Shown here piece after piece: positions 1-7,772 of a DNA stretch of 64,000 bases; within the stretch, counting starts at the first letter, position 1; the number at the start of each line of letters is the position of its first letter. The translations under genes and the position numbers were made by a program. Origin of the DNA: Ferruginibacter sp. Its GTDB lineage: Bacteria > Bacteroidota > Bacteroidia > Chitinophagales > Chitinophagaceae. The notes under the pieces were generated by a model. It was not told where the DNA came from. It ran no database searches and saw only the letters and a program-made list of their open reading frames with translations. The stretch covers positions 2,344,647 through 2,408,646 of the forward strand of contig JABFRP010000002.1 in assembly GCA_013141115.1 (NCBI GenBank). Reading direction: 5' to 3'.

Positions 1-1
1 T

Positions 2-1306
2 GCCAAAACTGCTTTTCCGGCATGGAGTAAAATGCCGATTAAAGAAAGAGTGCAGGTTTTCTTTCGCTATAAATATTTATTAGAAAAACATGTAAAAGAA
101 CTGGCAGAATTGTGCAGTGAAGAAAATGGAAAAACATATGGAGAATCTGTTGCTGAGATTGAAAAATGTATAGAACTTACAGAATTTGCTACATCATTAC
201 CGCAATTAATTACCGGCGAATTATTAGAAGTAAGCAAAGGTGTAGAGTGCAGAACGGAGCATGTGCCATTAGGTGTTGTAGCTTCTGTTGTACCGTTTAA
301 TTTTCCTGCCATGGTGCCTAACTGGACAATGCCTAATGCAATTGCTTTGGGTAATTGCATGATCATTAAGCCATCGGAAAAAGTGCCCTTAAGCTGTGGC
401 AAATTAGCAGAACTATTGAAAGAAGCCGGCTTGCCCGACGGCGTATTTAATATTGTACATGGCGATGTGGAAATTGTAAATGCTATCTGCGATCATCCGG
501 GTATAGAAGCCGTTTCATTTGTAGGCTCTACTAAAGTGGCAAAGATTGTTTATCAACGTGCCACATCCAATTACAAAAGATGTTTAGCACTAGGCGGTGC
601 AAAAAATCATTTAATGGTATTACCAGATGCAATACCCGGCATGACAGCACAAAATGTTGCTGCCAGCATGAGTGGCTGTGCAGGACAACGTTGTATGGCT
701 GCAAGCGCTATGATTGGCGTGGGCAATGTAGATGCCATCATTGATAAAATTTGTGAAGAGGCCCGGAAAATTATTCCCGGAGAAAATTTAGGCGCCGTGA
801 TCAGTAAAGAAAGTAAAGAACGCATTGAAAGATATATTGGCGAAGCCGAAAGAGATGGTGCAAAAATTTTAGTAGATGGCCGTAATACAATAGTTGCCGG
901 AAAAGAAAACGGCACTTATGTTGGCCCCACGGTAATTGATTTTGTTACGCCAAAAATGAGTGTAGCCACAGAAGAAATTTTTGGCCCGGTGATATCTATT
1001 ATGCGTACCAATACCGTTGATGAAGCATTAGCGATTGAAAATGCCAACCCTTATGGAAATGCTGCCAGTGTGTTTACACAAAATGGCGGTATGGCAAGAT
1101 ATATTATTGACAGAGCCAGTGCCGGAATGATTGGTGTAAATGTAGGCGTGCCTGTACCCCGTGAACCATTTAGTTTTGGTGGCTGGAACGAAAGTAAATT
1201 TGGTGTGGGAGATATTACGGGTAAGAGTTCGATTGAATTTTGGACGAAGTTGAAGAAGAGTACGATTAAATGGAATGCAGAGGCAGGGGTAAATTGGATG
1301 AGTTAA
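2..1306 (+). CDS. mmsA: CoA-acylating (methyl)malonate-semialdehyde dehydrogenase, 5' partial
   Basis: This aldehyde dehydrogenase superfamily enzyme (ALDH6 type) oxidises malonate or methylmalonate semialdehyde to acetyl- or propionyl-CoA using NAD and CoA. The frame is open from base 2, reading AKTAFPAWSK before the first internal ATG at 32, so the true N-terminus lies outside the window. The nucleotide-binding segment (PFNFPAMVPNWTMPNA), the GGAKNH motif and the catalytic Cys in GQRCMA are present. The Asn in GGAKNH, where most aldehyde dehydrogenases have a general-base Glu, is characteristic of the CoA-dependent ALDH6 family. The C-terminus (FTQNGGMARY through SKFGVGDITG) is complete. 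Lying upstream of an aminotransferase and uracil-catabolic genes, it probably removes the malonate semialdehyde made from beta-alanine. The family call is firm; the substrate is inferred from context. Confidence 0.93.
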   Translation, partial: AKTAFPAWSKMPIKERVQVFFRYKYLLEKHVKELAELCSEENGKTYGESVAEIEKCIELTEFATSLPQLITGELLEVSKGVECRTEHVPLGVVASVVPFNFPAMVPNWTMPNAIALGNCMIIKPSEKVPLSCGKLAELLKEAGLPDGVFNIVHGDVEIVNAICDHPGIEAVSFVGSTKVAKIVYQRATSNYKRCLALGGAKNHLMVLPDAIPGMTAQNVAASMSGCAGQRCMAASAMIGVGNVDAIIDKICEEARKIIPGENLGAVISKESKERIERYIGEAERDGAKILVDGRNTIVAGKENGTYVGPTVIDFVTPKMSVATEEIFGPVISIMRTNTVDEALAIENANPYGNAASVFTQNGGMARYIIDRASAGMIGVNVGVPVPREPFSFGGWNESKFGVGDITGKSSIEFWTKLKKSTIKWNAEAGVNWMS

Positions 1307-1331
1307 ATATTAATACAAAAAAATAATTAAA

Positions 1332-1610
1332 ATGGAATTACAGAAATTTATTTCTTCTGCATTATTAAGTGTAGTTAATGGTGTTAATGAAGCAAATTCA
1401 GAAAACGATTGCTTTGAATTAACTGGCTCTGTTCATTCAAGAAAGGATGTTGATGGAGCTAAAGTTGATTTTGATTTATCAGTTGTTGTTGAACAATCAA
1501 CTGAACAGGGTTCCGAGAAAGGAGGAGGATTAAAAATTCAAATTCTTTCAGCGGGAATTAATGCACAAGAGAAAGAACTTCAGAAAAATCAGTCAGCACA
1601 AAGAATCTAA
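1332..1610 (+). CDS. Small trypco2-like protein, possibly C-terminally truncated
   Basis: This 92-residue protein has no signal peptide or membrane segment. It begins MELQKFISSALLSVVNGV and has a central stretch VDFDLSVVVEQS followed by a Gly-rich GGGLKIQILSAG. That pattern resembles the small trypsin-co-occurring-domain-2-like proteins of Bacteroidota, a resemblance I make from memory, so the family is tentative and the function unknown. The ORF stops at TAA (1608-1610) after QRI, but the same frame continues FSVFINDAKIKNK to another TAA at 1650-1652. Related proteins often end with RIKFSV-like residues, so the stop may be a Lys codon (AAA) mutated to TAA. It sits between the dehydrogenase and a transposase and does not obviously belong to the pyrimidine pathway. 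Confidence 0.6.
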   Translation: MELQKFISSALLSVVNGVNEANSENDCFELTGSVHSRKDVDGAKVDFDLSVVVEQSTEQGSEKGGGLKIQILSAGINAQEKELQKNQSAQRI

Positions 1611-1658
1611 TTTTCGGTATTTATTAACGACGCTAAAATAAAAAATAAATAAGGCGAT

Positions 1659-2135
1659 ATGTCCGGCACATTTTCCCAAATATACATTCAATATGTTTTT
1701 GCTGTAAAAGGCAGAGAGAATATGATTAAACCTGCCTTTCAAGAGGAATTGTATAAATATATTGCTGGAATAGTAGAAGGTAAAGAACAAAAATCGTTAG
1801 CGGTAAATGGTATGCAGGATCATGTTCACGTGTTAGTTGGATTAAGGCCAGCAATGAAGATATCGGATCTGATACGGGATATAAAAAATAATTCCTGCAA
1901 TTTTATTAATGATAAAGGATTTTTAAAACAAAAATTTTCGTGGCAGGAAGGATATGGGGCATTTTCTTATTCGCAGTCTAATTTTGGAAATTTGATTGAT
2001 TATATTAAAAATCAGAAAGAACATCATCAAAAGAAAACATTTAAACAGGAGTATATGGCATTTTTAAAAAGTTTGATATTCCATTTGAAGAGAAATATTT
2101 GTTTGAATTTTATGATTGAGGTAAGATTGATGTAG
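1659..2135 (+). CDS. REP-associated tyrosine transposase (RAYT, Y1_Tnp family), C-terminus frameshifted
   Basis: This is an IS200/IS605-type single-strand transposase domain. The N-terminal TFSQIYIQYVFAVKGR, the HUH-type metal-binding motif in MQDHVHVLVGL and the Tyr-containing helix IDYIKNQKEHHQ are all present, so the catalytic core appears intact. The C-terminus changes frame. After EYMAFLK the ORF reads SLIFHLKRN, whereas the adjacent frame reads KFDIPFEEKYLFEFYD and stops at 2117-2119, the usual type of ending for this family. A missing A in the A-run near 2066-2070 explains this. The gene is followed immediately by four REP-like hairpins, the expected substrates of RAYT proteins. The family is known to bind and cleave REP sequences; activity of this copy is not established. 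Confidence 0.85.
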   Translation: MSGTFSQIYIQYVFAVKGRENMIKPAFQEELYKYIAGIVEGKEQKSLAVNGMQDHVHVLVGLRPAMKISDLIRDIKNNSCNFINDKGFLKQKFSWQEGYGAFSYSQSNFGNLIDYIKNQKEHHQKKTFKQEYMAFLKSLIFHLKRNICLNFMIEVRLM

Positions 2136-2147
2136 GAATTTATAATA

Positions 2148-2330
2148 TCACCCCTTCGGGGTTAAGATGAGATAATGAAATTGGTTTCTATATTAATGGC
2201 ATCCCTCCGGGATTTAAAACGATAGAGTCTGATTTTTAAAAATATAAATTGTTGTAAGATCAAGCCCGAAGGGCTGAAATTAATATAGCAATTGAAAGTT
2301 ATAACGAAATACAACCCCGAAGGGGTGACA
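2148..2330. repeat. Cluster of four REP-like hairpins in two opposing pairs
   Basis: Four short imperfect palindromes with 5-bp stems and 3-nt loops follow the transposase. They are ACCCC-TTC-GGGGT (2150-2162), ATCCC-TCC-GGGAT (2201-2213), AGCCC-GAA-GGGCT (2263-2275) and ACCCC-GAA-GGGGT (2314-2326). The first two share one orientation and the last two are inverted; the 16-mer TCACCCCTTCGGGGTT at 2148 recurs exactly as its reverse complement in the last copy. This head/tail arrangement is the layout of bacterial interspersed mosaic elements next to a RAYT gene. The array lies in the leader of the aminotransferase gene. Confidence 0.8.
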
Positions 2331-2453
2331 TTAGGAAAATTAAACGTCTTTAATAAAACACAATTAAAGCCCAGTGAAGTGATACTGTTGAAGAGTGCGA
2401 CGCCAATAAAGTCAAATAGAAATTTTAAGCTGGGTTCCCAAAAAATAAAAACT

Positions 2454-3797
2454 ATGAGCACAAAAACAATTTCCGAAGCAACCGAAATAATCCAGAACAA
2501 TTTGGATTACACCTTATTCTCCTGGAGTAAACAAAAAGGGACTACGCCCATTGCAGTTAAACATGCCGAAGGTGTTTATTTGTACGACTATGATGATAAA
2601 CGCTACATCGATTTCAGCAGTGGTTTAATGAACGTGAATATTGGACATGGCGACCAGCGGATAACAGAAGCGGTAGTAAAGCAAATGCAAGAGGTAAGTT
2701 ATGTAACGCCAAGTTGTGCAACAAAAGTAAGAGGAGAACTAGGGAAGAAGCTGGCGGAAATTTGTCCGGGAGATCTGAATAAATCGTTCTTTACTTTATG
2801 TGGTGCTACATCAATAGAGAATGCTATTAAGTTAGCAAGATTATATACTGGCAGACATAAAATAGTTACCCGCTATCAATCTTATCATGGTGCATCTATT
2901 GGCGCTATGGCTGCAAGCGGCGATCCACGCAAATTGCCGGTAGATGCACAACAGGCACCCAATTTTGTGCATATTGATATTCCAATTTTATACCGCTGGG
3001 AATATGGCGAAGAAAATTTATTGAAAGAAACCGTAGCACAATTAGAAAGATTGATTGCTTATGAAGGGCCGAACAATATTGCGGCAATAATGCTGGAAGG
3101 AGAAAGTGGTTCATCCGGTTGTTTAAAATACCCGGTGGGCTATTTAAAGGCGGTAAGGAAAATTTGTGACAAGCATGGTATACTGTTAATAATGGATGAA
3201 GTAATGAGCGGCTTTGGCAGAACCGGTAAATGGTTTGGTTTTCAAAACCATGATATTGTACCCGATATGATTGCGATGGCAAAAGGTTTAACCTGCGGTT
3301 ATTTACCTTTTGGTTGTTTACAGGTGAGTGATAAAATTGCAGCCAGGTATGATGATGCGATGTTGCCACTTGGATTAACTTATTCGGCACACCCGGTAAG
3401 CTGTGCTGCAGCTTTAGCCACTTTAAAAATTTATGAAGAAGATAATTTAATTGCCAATACTGTTGCCATGGGGGAATACATGGATCAACAGGTGGAATTA
3501 CTAAAACAACAACATCCTGCTATTGGTGAATTTAGAAATACTGGTCTATTAGGTTGTATTGAATTGGTGAAGAACAGAGAAACCAAAGAGCCCATGGCAC
3601 CCTTTAATGCAAAGCCTGATGAAATGGAAGTGATGAATAAGGTAGCGGCAAAAATTAAAGAGCTGGGCATGTATACATTTGTAAGATGGAATTATATTTT
3701 TACTGCACCACCGCTTTGTGTTACTAAAGAACAAATTGATGAAGGGCTGGCGATAATAAGTGAGGCAATAAAAATTGCGGATGCTGCAACAAACTAA
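2454..3797 (+). CDS. Class III aminotransferase, probable beta-alanine:pyruvate (or 2-oxoglutarate) transaminase
   Basis: This is a PLP-dependent fold-type I, class III aminotransferase of about 447 residues. Visible are YLYDYDDKRYIDFSSG, the phosphate-binding CGATSIENAIKLAR, YQSYHGAS, LLIMDEVMSGFGRTG with the PLP-contacting Asp, and MAKGLTCGYLPFG with the Schiff-base Lys. I start it at ATG 2454 (MSTKTISEAT). The longer ORF from 2292 would translate the REP hairpins (KYNPEGVTLG), which is not a credible protein segment. Between a semialdehyde dehydrogenase and uracil-catabolic genes, the expected reaction is beta-alanine to malonate semialdehyde. Taurine or gamma-aminobutyrate transamination cannot be excluded from sequence alone. 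Confidence 0.9.
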   Translation: MSTKTISEATEIIQNNLDYTLFSWSKQKGTTPIAVKHAEGVYLYDYDDKRYIDFSSGLMNVNIGHGDQRITEAVVKQMQEVSYVTPSCATKVRGELGKKLAEICPGDLNKSFFTLCGATSIENAIKLARLYTGRHKIVTRYQSYHGASIGAMAASGDPRKLPVDAQQAPNFVHIDIPILYRWEYGEENLLKETVAQLERLIAYEGPNNIAAIMLEGESGSSGCLKYPVGYLKAVRKICDKHGILLIMDEVMSGFGRTGKWFGFQNHDIVPDMIAMAKGLTCGYLPFGCLQVSDKIAARYDDAMLPLGLTYSAHPVSCAAALATLKIYEEDNLIANTVAMGEYMDQQVELLKQQHPAIGEFRNTGLLGCIELVKNRETKEPMAPFNAKPDEMEVMNKVAAKIKELGMYTFVRWNYIFTAPPLCVTKEQIDEGLAIISEAIKIADAATN

Positions 3798-3894
3798 TTT
3801 TCACGAAAGTTTCACGCAAAGCCGCAAAGGGGCAAAGAAATACAAGAGAAAACTTTGCAACTTATTTCCTTTACTTCTTTACGTGAAAAATATA
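3798..3894. mobile_element. ORF-less inverted-repeat element, copy 1 (MITE-like)
   Basis: This element fills the gap between the aminotransferase stop and the transporter start. Its left arm carries TTTCACGCAAAGCCGCAAAG (from 3810) and then GCAAAGAAATACAA. Its right arm (3853-3894) runs CTTTGCAACTT... to TTTACGTGAAAAATATA and pairs with the left arm. The left arm matches the left end of the GxxExxY element at 9.1 kb and the right arm matches its right end, so it looks like that element with the ORF deleted. As RNA it would form a long hairpin inside the operon transcript. Confidence 0.7.
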
Positions 3895-3899
3895 TTTTA

Positions 3900-5342
3900 A
3901 TGACAGAAATTGGAACCATAACTGATTCTTCTCTCATCAACGAAGATCTTGCACCTATTCCGCAAAGCAGGCGTACCTGGAGCACATGGAATTATGCTGC
4001 GCTATGGATAAGCATGAGCTTATGTATTCCTACTTATATGCTGGCAAGCTCACTCATACAAGGCGGTATGAACTGGTGGCAAGCCATACTTACTATATTT
4101 TTAGGCAATGCCATTGTATTAATTCCAATGATATTAAACGGACATGCCGGTGCAAAATATGGTATTCCATTTCCTGTTTTGGCTAGGGTGAGTTTTGGTA
4201 CAAACGGCGCTAATATTCCTGCTATGTTAAGGGCAATTGTGGCCTGTGGTTGGTTTGGTATTCAAACCTGGATAGGCGGCGCATCGTTGTATAATATTTT
4301 ACGGGCATGGAATCCTTCATTGGAAGAAATAGATCTTACTGGCTTTTTTCCGCAGGCATTACCATTGTTATGTTTTTTTATCTTTTGGTTACTGAACATG
4401 TTTATTGTTTATTTAGGTGTAGAGAGTATTAAAAAATTGTTGGTATTTAAGTCCATCTTTTTACCTGTTGCTGCATTGGCGTTATTGTTTTGGGCCATTA
4501 GTGCAGCGCATGGTTTAGGGCCAATACTGGAGCAGCCTTCAAAATTTACTGACACGCCTTCTTTTTTAAATTTCTTTTTTCCTGCACTTACCGGCATGGT
4601 GGGTTTTTGGGCAACGCTGTCTCTAAATATTCCTGATTTTACACGCTATGCAAAAAATCAAAAAGCACAGATCAACGGGCAAATAATTGGCCTGCCACCC
4701 AGTATGACGTTGTTTGCTTTTATTGGTGTGGTAGTTACTTCTGCTACTGCAATAATTTATGGCAACAGCGAATGGGATATTGTAAAACTGGCTGGTCGGT
4801 TTGATAGTAAACTAATGGTAAGCTTTGCAATGATCGGTATCATCATTTCTACATTGGCCACCAATATTGCTGCAAATATTGTTAGCCCTGCCAACGATTT
4901 TTCTAATCTATCTCCAAGCAAGATCAGTTTTAAAACCGGTGGTTATATTACAGGTATCATTGGCATTTTAATTTTGCCATGGAAATTAATTGCAAGTCCG
5001 GATGGCTATATTTTTACCTGGCTCATTGCTTATTCAAGTTTATTAGGCCCGGTGGGTGGTATTATGATCGTTGATTATTTTTTTATAAGAAAGAAAAATT
5101 TAGTGGCAGATGATCTGTATAAACACGAAGGGGCTTACGGGTATAAAAATGGATTTAATTATAAAGCAATTATTGCATTGCTGATGGGTATTGCACCAAA
5201 CCTGCCGGGTTTTTTATTGCAGGTAAAATTAATTTCTGCCACGGCATTTCCGGGCTGGATTTCAGACTTGTATCATTACGCTTGGTTTGTTGGTTTTTTA
5301 GTAAGCGGTATTGTGTATCTTTTGTTAATGAGAAAAAAGTAA
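3900..5342 (+). CDS. NCS1-family nucleobase:cation symporter (uracil/hydantoin/allantoin permease type)
   Basis: This inner-membrane transporter of about 480 residues has roughly twelve hydrophobic segments. The conserved NCS1 N-terminal region is visible (RRTWSTWNYAALWISMSL), as are GIPFPVLARVSFG, GWFGIQTWIGG, NIPDFTRYAKNQK and NIVSPANDFSNL, all typical of Mhp1/PucI/FurD-like proteins. I use ATG 3900 (MTEIGTITDS); the longer ORF from 3855 would translate the right arm of the repeat element. The stop is only 4 nt before the dihydropyrimidinase start, so the two genes are very likely co-transcribed. It probably imports uracil or thymine for the pathway. The nucleobase is inferred from context. 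Confidence 0.92.
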   Translation: MTEIGTITDSSLINEDLAPIPQSRRTWSTWNYAALWISMSLCIPTYMLASSLIQGGMNWWQAILTIFLGNAIVLIPMILNGHAGAKYGIPFPVLARVSFGTNGANIPAMLRAIVACGWFGIQTWIGGASLYNILRAWNPSLEEIDLTGFFPQALPLLCFFIFWLLNMFIVYLGVESIKKLLVFKSIFLPVAALALLFWAISAAHGLGPILEQPSKFTDTPSFLNFFFPALTGMVGFWATLSLNIPDFTRYAKNQKAQINGQIIGLPPSMTLFAFIGVVVTSATAIIYGNSEWDIVKLAGRFDSKLMVSFAMIGIIISTLATNIAANIVSPANDFSNLSPSKISFKTGGYITGIIGILILPWKLIASPDGYIFTWLIAYSSLLGPVGGIMIVDYFFIRKKNLVADDLYKHEGAYGYKNGFNYKAIIALLMGIAPNLPGFLLQVKLISATAFPGWISDLYHYAWFVGFLVSGIVYLLLMRKK

Positions 5343-5346
5343 ATGC

Positions 5347-6729
5347 ATGTCAACATTAATTAAAAACGGCAATATTATTACTGCTACAGATAACTATGTA
5401 GCGGACATTTTTATTGAAGGAGAAATAATTACAGCAATTGGTAAAAACTTAAATGTAAAAGCTGATAAAGAAATTGATGCTGCAGGTAAATTAGTTTTTC
5501 CGGGTGGTATCGATCCGCATGTGCATTTGGATATGCCTTTTATGGGAACCTATTCCAGCGATAATTACGAAACTGGAACAAGGGCAGCATTGTATGGCGG
5601 TACCACAATGGTAATAGATTTTATCTTACAAAAGCAAGGCAATAGTTTGCATGATGCATTAAAAGAATGGCAAAGCCGGAGCGATAATAATTGTGTGGGA
5701 GACTACAGTTTTCATATGGCAGTTACTGATTTTAATGACGATACAAAAAAAGAAATAAAAGTTTTTATAGAGCAGGAGGGCATTACTTCTTTTAAAACTT
5801 TTATGGCATATAAAGGCGCTTTGATGATTGATGACCGGCAGATGATCGGTTTAATGGAAGAAGTAAAAAAGCATGGCGGCTTAATTAATGTACATGCCAC
5901 TAACGGAGACATGATAGATTACCTCACACAAAAACACAGGGGCGAAGGAAAATTATCTCCGCTCTATCATTATTTATCGCAACCCGAAATAACAGAAGCA
6001 GAAGCCAGCGAACGTTTTGTGGATATGGCTTCTTACACAGGTTGCCCTGGTTATATTGTACACTTAACATGCGAAGGTGCATTAAATGCAGTACGCAATG
6101 CAACAAAGCGCAATCAAAAAATGTTTGTGGAAACCTGCATTCAATACCTGCTATTAGATGCTTCGTTGTATGAGCAAAACTTTGAGGGTGCTAAATGGGT
6201 GATGAGCCCGCCACTGAGAGAAAAGAAAGATCAGCAAACTTTATGGGCAGGAATAAACCAGGGATTAGTGCAGGTTGTTGCAACCGATCACTGTCCTTTT
6301 AAATGGGAGCAGAAATTGATGGGCAAAGATGATTTTAGTAAGATACCTAACGGCCATCCTGCAATAGAGAATCGGATGGAACTATTATTTAGCGAAGGTG
6401 TTGTAAAAAATAAAATCACCCTCAACAAATATGTGGAAGTGGCCTGTACTAATCCTGCAAAAATATTTGGTATGTTTCCCCGCAAGGGAACCATTGCTGT
6501 GGGCAGTGATGCTGATATTGTAATCTTTGATCCTAACGAAAAACATACCCTCTCCGCAACAACCCATCATATGAATGTTGATTACAGTGGTTATGAAGGA
6601 TGGGAAGTAACAGGGAAAGTAAAAACTGTTTTGTTAAGAGGAACTGTTGCTATTGAAAATAATGAATGCTACATTAAAAAAGGATTCGGTAAATTTATAA
6701 AGAGAAATAAAGTAGACAATAAAATCTAA
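5347..6729 (+). CDS. hydA: Dihydropyrimidinase (D-hydantoinase)
   Basis: This cyclic amidohydrolase hydrolyses 5,6-dihydrouracil or dihydrothymine to the N-carbamoyl-beta-amino acid, the second step of reductive pyrimidine degradation. At 460 residues it has the normal length. The metal ligands are visible: HVH in GGIDPHVHLDMPF, the carboxylated Lys in FKTFMAYKG, His in LINVHATNGDM, His in GYIVHLTCEGA and Asp in VATDHCPF. SPPLREKKDQ and the DIVIFDPN ending are also typical. It starts 4 nt after the transporter stop. Another repeat element follows its stop codon directly. Confidence 0.96.
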   Translation: MSTLIKNGNIITATDNYVADIFIEGEIITAIGKNLNVKADKEIDAAGKLVFPGGIDPHVHLDMPFMGTYSSDNYETGTRAALYGGTTMVIDFILQKQGNSLHDALKEWQSRSDNNCVGDYSFHMAVTDFNDDTKKEIKVFIEQEGITSFKTFMAYKGALMIDDRQMIGLMEEVKKHGGLINVHATNGDMIDYLTQKHRGEGKLSPLYHYLSQPEITEAEASERFVDMASYTGCPGYIVHLTCEGALNAVRNATKRNQKMFVETCIQYLLLDASLYEQNFEGAKWVMSPPLREKKDQQTLWAGINQGLVQVVATDHCPFKWEQKLMGKDDFSKIPNGHPAIENRMELLFSEGVVKNKITLNKYVEVACTNPAKIFGMFPRKGTIAVGSDADIVIFDPNEKHTLSATTHHMNVDYSGYEGWEVTGKVKTVLLRGTVAIENNECYIKKGFGKFIKRNKVDNKI

Positions 6730-6816
6730 ATCTCAGGCAAAGCAGAAAAGGAGCAAAGAAATACAAAAGAAAATCTTTGCAGCTTTAGTTTCTTAGCGCC
6801 TTTGCGTGATAAATAA
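6730..6816. mobile_element. ORF-less inverted-repeat element, copy 2 (MITE-like)
   Basis: This copy occupies the gap between dihydropyrimidinase and beta-ureidopropionase. The left arm TCTCAGGCAAAGCAGAAAAG is followed by GAGCAAAGAAATACAA. The right arm CTTTGCAGCTTTAG runs to CCTTTGCGTGATAAATAAA. It has the same orientation as copy 1 and shares its inner GCAAAGAAATACAA...CTTTGC hairpin. It begins at the base after the TAA stop. Confidence 0.7.
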
Positions 6817-6824
6817 AACATACT

Positions 6825-7691
6825 ATGCCAAGAATTATTAAGTCTGGTTTGATACAAATGTCCTTGCCCAAAACTGAAGGCGAAGGCACCATTGCAGAAA
6901 TTAAAGAAGCGATGCTGCAAAAACATATTCCGCTTATTGAAGAAGCGGGTAAAAAGGGAGTACAAATCTTGTGCTTCCAGGAAATTTTTAATACGCCGTA
7001 TTTTTGCCCGGGGCAGGATAAAGCTTGGTACGAAAGTGCGGAAACTGTTCCCGGTCCAACCATCGAACGCATGCAGGCGTATGCAAAAAAATACAATATG
7101 GTAATGATCGTTCCGGTGTACGAAAAAGAACAGGCCGGAGTGTTGTACAATACTGCTGCAGTGATTGATGCTGACGGAACTTATTTAGGCAAGTACAGAA
7201 AAAATCATATTCCGCATACCAGCGGTTTTTGGGAAAAGTTTTTCTTTAAGCCCGGTAATTTGGGCTATCCTGTTTTTCAAACTAAGTATGCAAAAGTGGG
7301 TGTGTACATTTGTTATGATCGTCATTTCCCCGAAGGTGCAAGAGCATTAGGATTGAATGGTGCTGAGATCGTTTACAATCCTTCTGCAACTGTTGCCGGC
7401 CTCTCTCAATATTTATGGAAATTAGAACAACCGGCACATGCAGCAGCCAATGGATATTTTATGGGTTGCATTAATCGTGTAGGAGAAGAAAAACCATGGA
7501 ACCTGGGTAAGTTTTATGGCAGCAGTTATTTTGTTGATCCACGTGGGCAAATTTTTGCACAGGCCAGTGAAGACAATGATGAATTACTGATCAGTGAATT
7601 TGACCTGGATATGATTGAAGAAGTAAGAAACACCTGGCAATTTTTTAGAGATAGAAGGCCGGAGAGTTATGGAAAACTGACGGAGCTATAA
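6825..7691 (+). CDS. Beta-ureidopropionase / N-carbamoyl-beta-alanine amidohydrolase (nitrilase superfamily)
   Basis: This carbon-nitrogen hydrolase converts N-carbamoyl-beta-alanine to beta-alanine, CO2 and ammonia. The catalytic triad is visible: Glu in LCFQEIFNTPYF, Lys in GKYRKNHIPH and Cys in GVYICYDRHFPEG. Further conserved regions are GAEIVYNPSAT and NGYFMGCINRVG, and the ending DMIEEVRNTWQFFRDRRPE is typical of plant and bacterial beta-ureidopropionases. At 288 residues it has the usual length for the bacterial enzyme. Its place directly after dihydropyrimidinase supports the substrate; an N-carbamoylputrescine-type activity is less likely here. Confidence 0.94.
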   Translation: MPRIIKSGLIQMSLPKTEGEGTIAEIKEAMLQKHIPLIEEAGKKGVQILCFQEIFNTPYFCPGQDKAWYESAETVPGPTIERMQAYAKKYNMVMIVPVYEKEQAGVLYNTAAVIDADGTYLGKYRKNHIPHTSGFWEKFFFKPGNLGYPVFQTKYAKVGVYICYDRHFPEGARALGLNGAEIVYNPSATVAGLSQYLWKLEQPAHAAANGYFMGCINRVGEEKPWNLGKFYGSSYFVDPRGQIFAQASEDNDELLISEFDLDMIEEVRNTWQFFRDRRPESYGKLTEL

Positions 7692-7762
7692 TTTTCACGC
7701 AAAGACGCAAAGCTTTTCTTATGTATTTCTTTGCTCCTTTTCTACTTTGCGTGACAAATAAA
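7692..7762. mobile_element. ORF-less inverted-repeat element, copy 3, opposite orientation
   Basis: This copy fills the gap between beta-ureidopropionase and preT. TTTTCACGCAAAGACGCAAAG stands at the left and TTTGCGTGACAAATAAA at the right. Its reverse complement (CACGCAAAGTAGAAAAGGAG, then GCAAAGAAATACATAAGAAAA) aligns with the left part of copy 2, so it lies inverted relative to copies 1 and 2. It starts at the base after the upstream stop codon. Confidence 0.7.
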
Positions 7763-7772
7763 AAAGTAAACT

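Noticed and set aside
2292..2453. N-terminal extension of the aminotransferase
   Set aside because: It translates the REP hairpins and intergenic sequence (KYNPEGVTLG); the family N-terminus starts at ATG 2454.
2905..3390. Opposite-strand ORF of 161 codons inside the aminotransferase
   Set aside because: It is antisense to a well-conserved gene, with no recognisable domain; a shadow frame.
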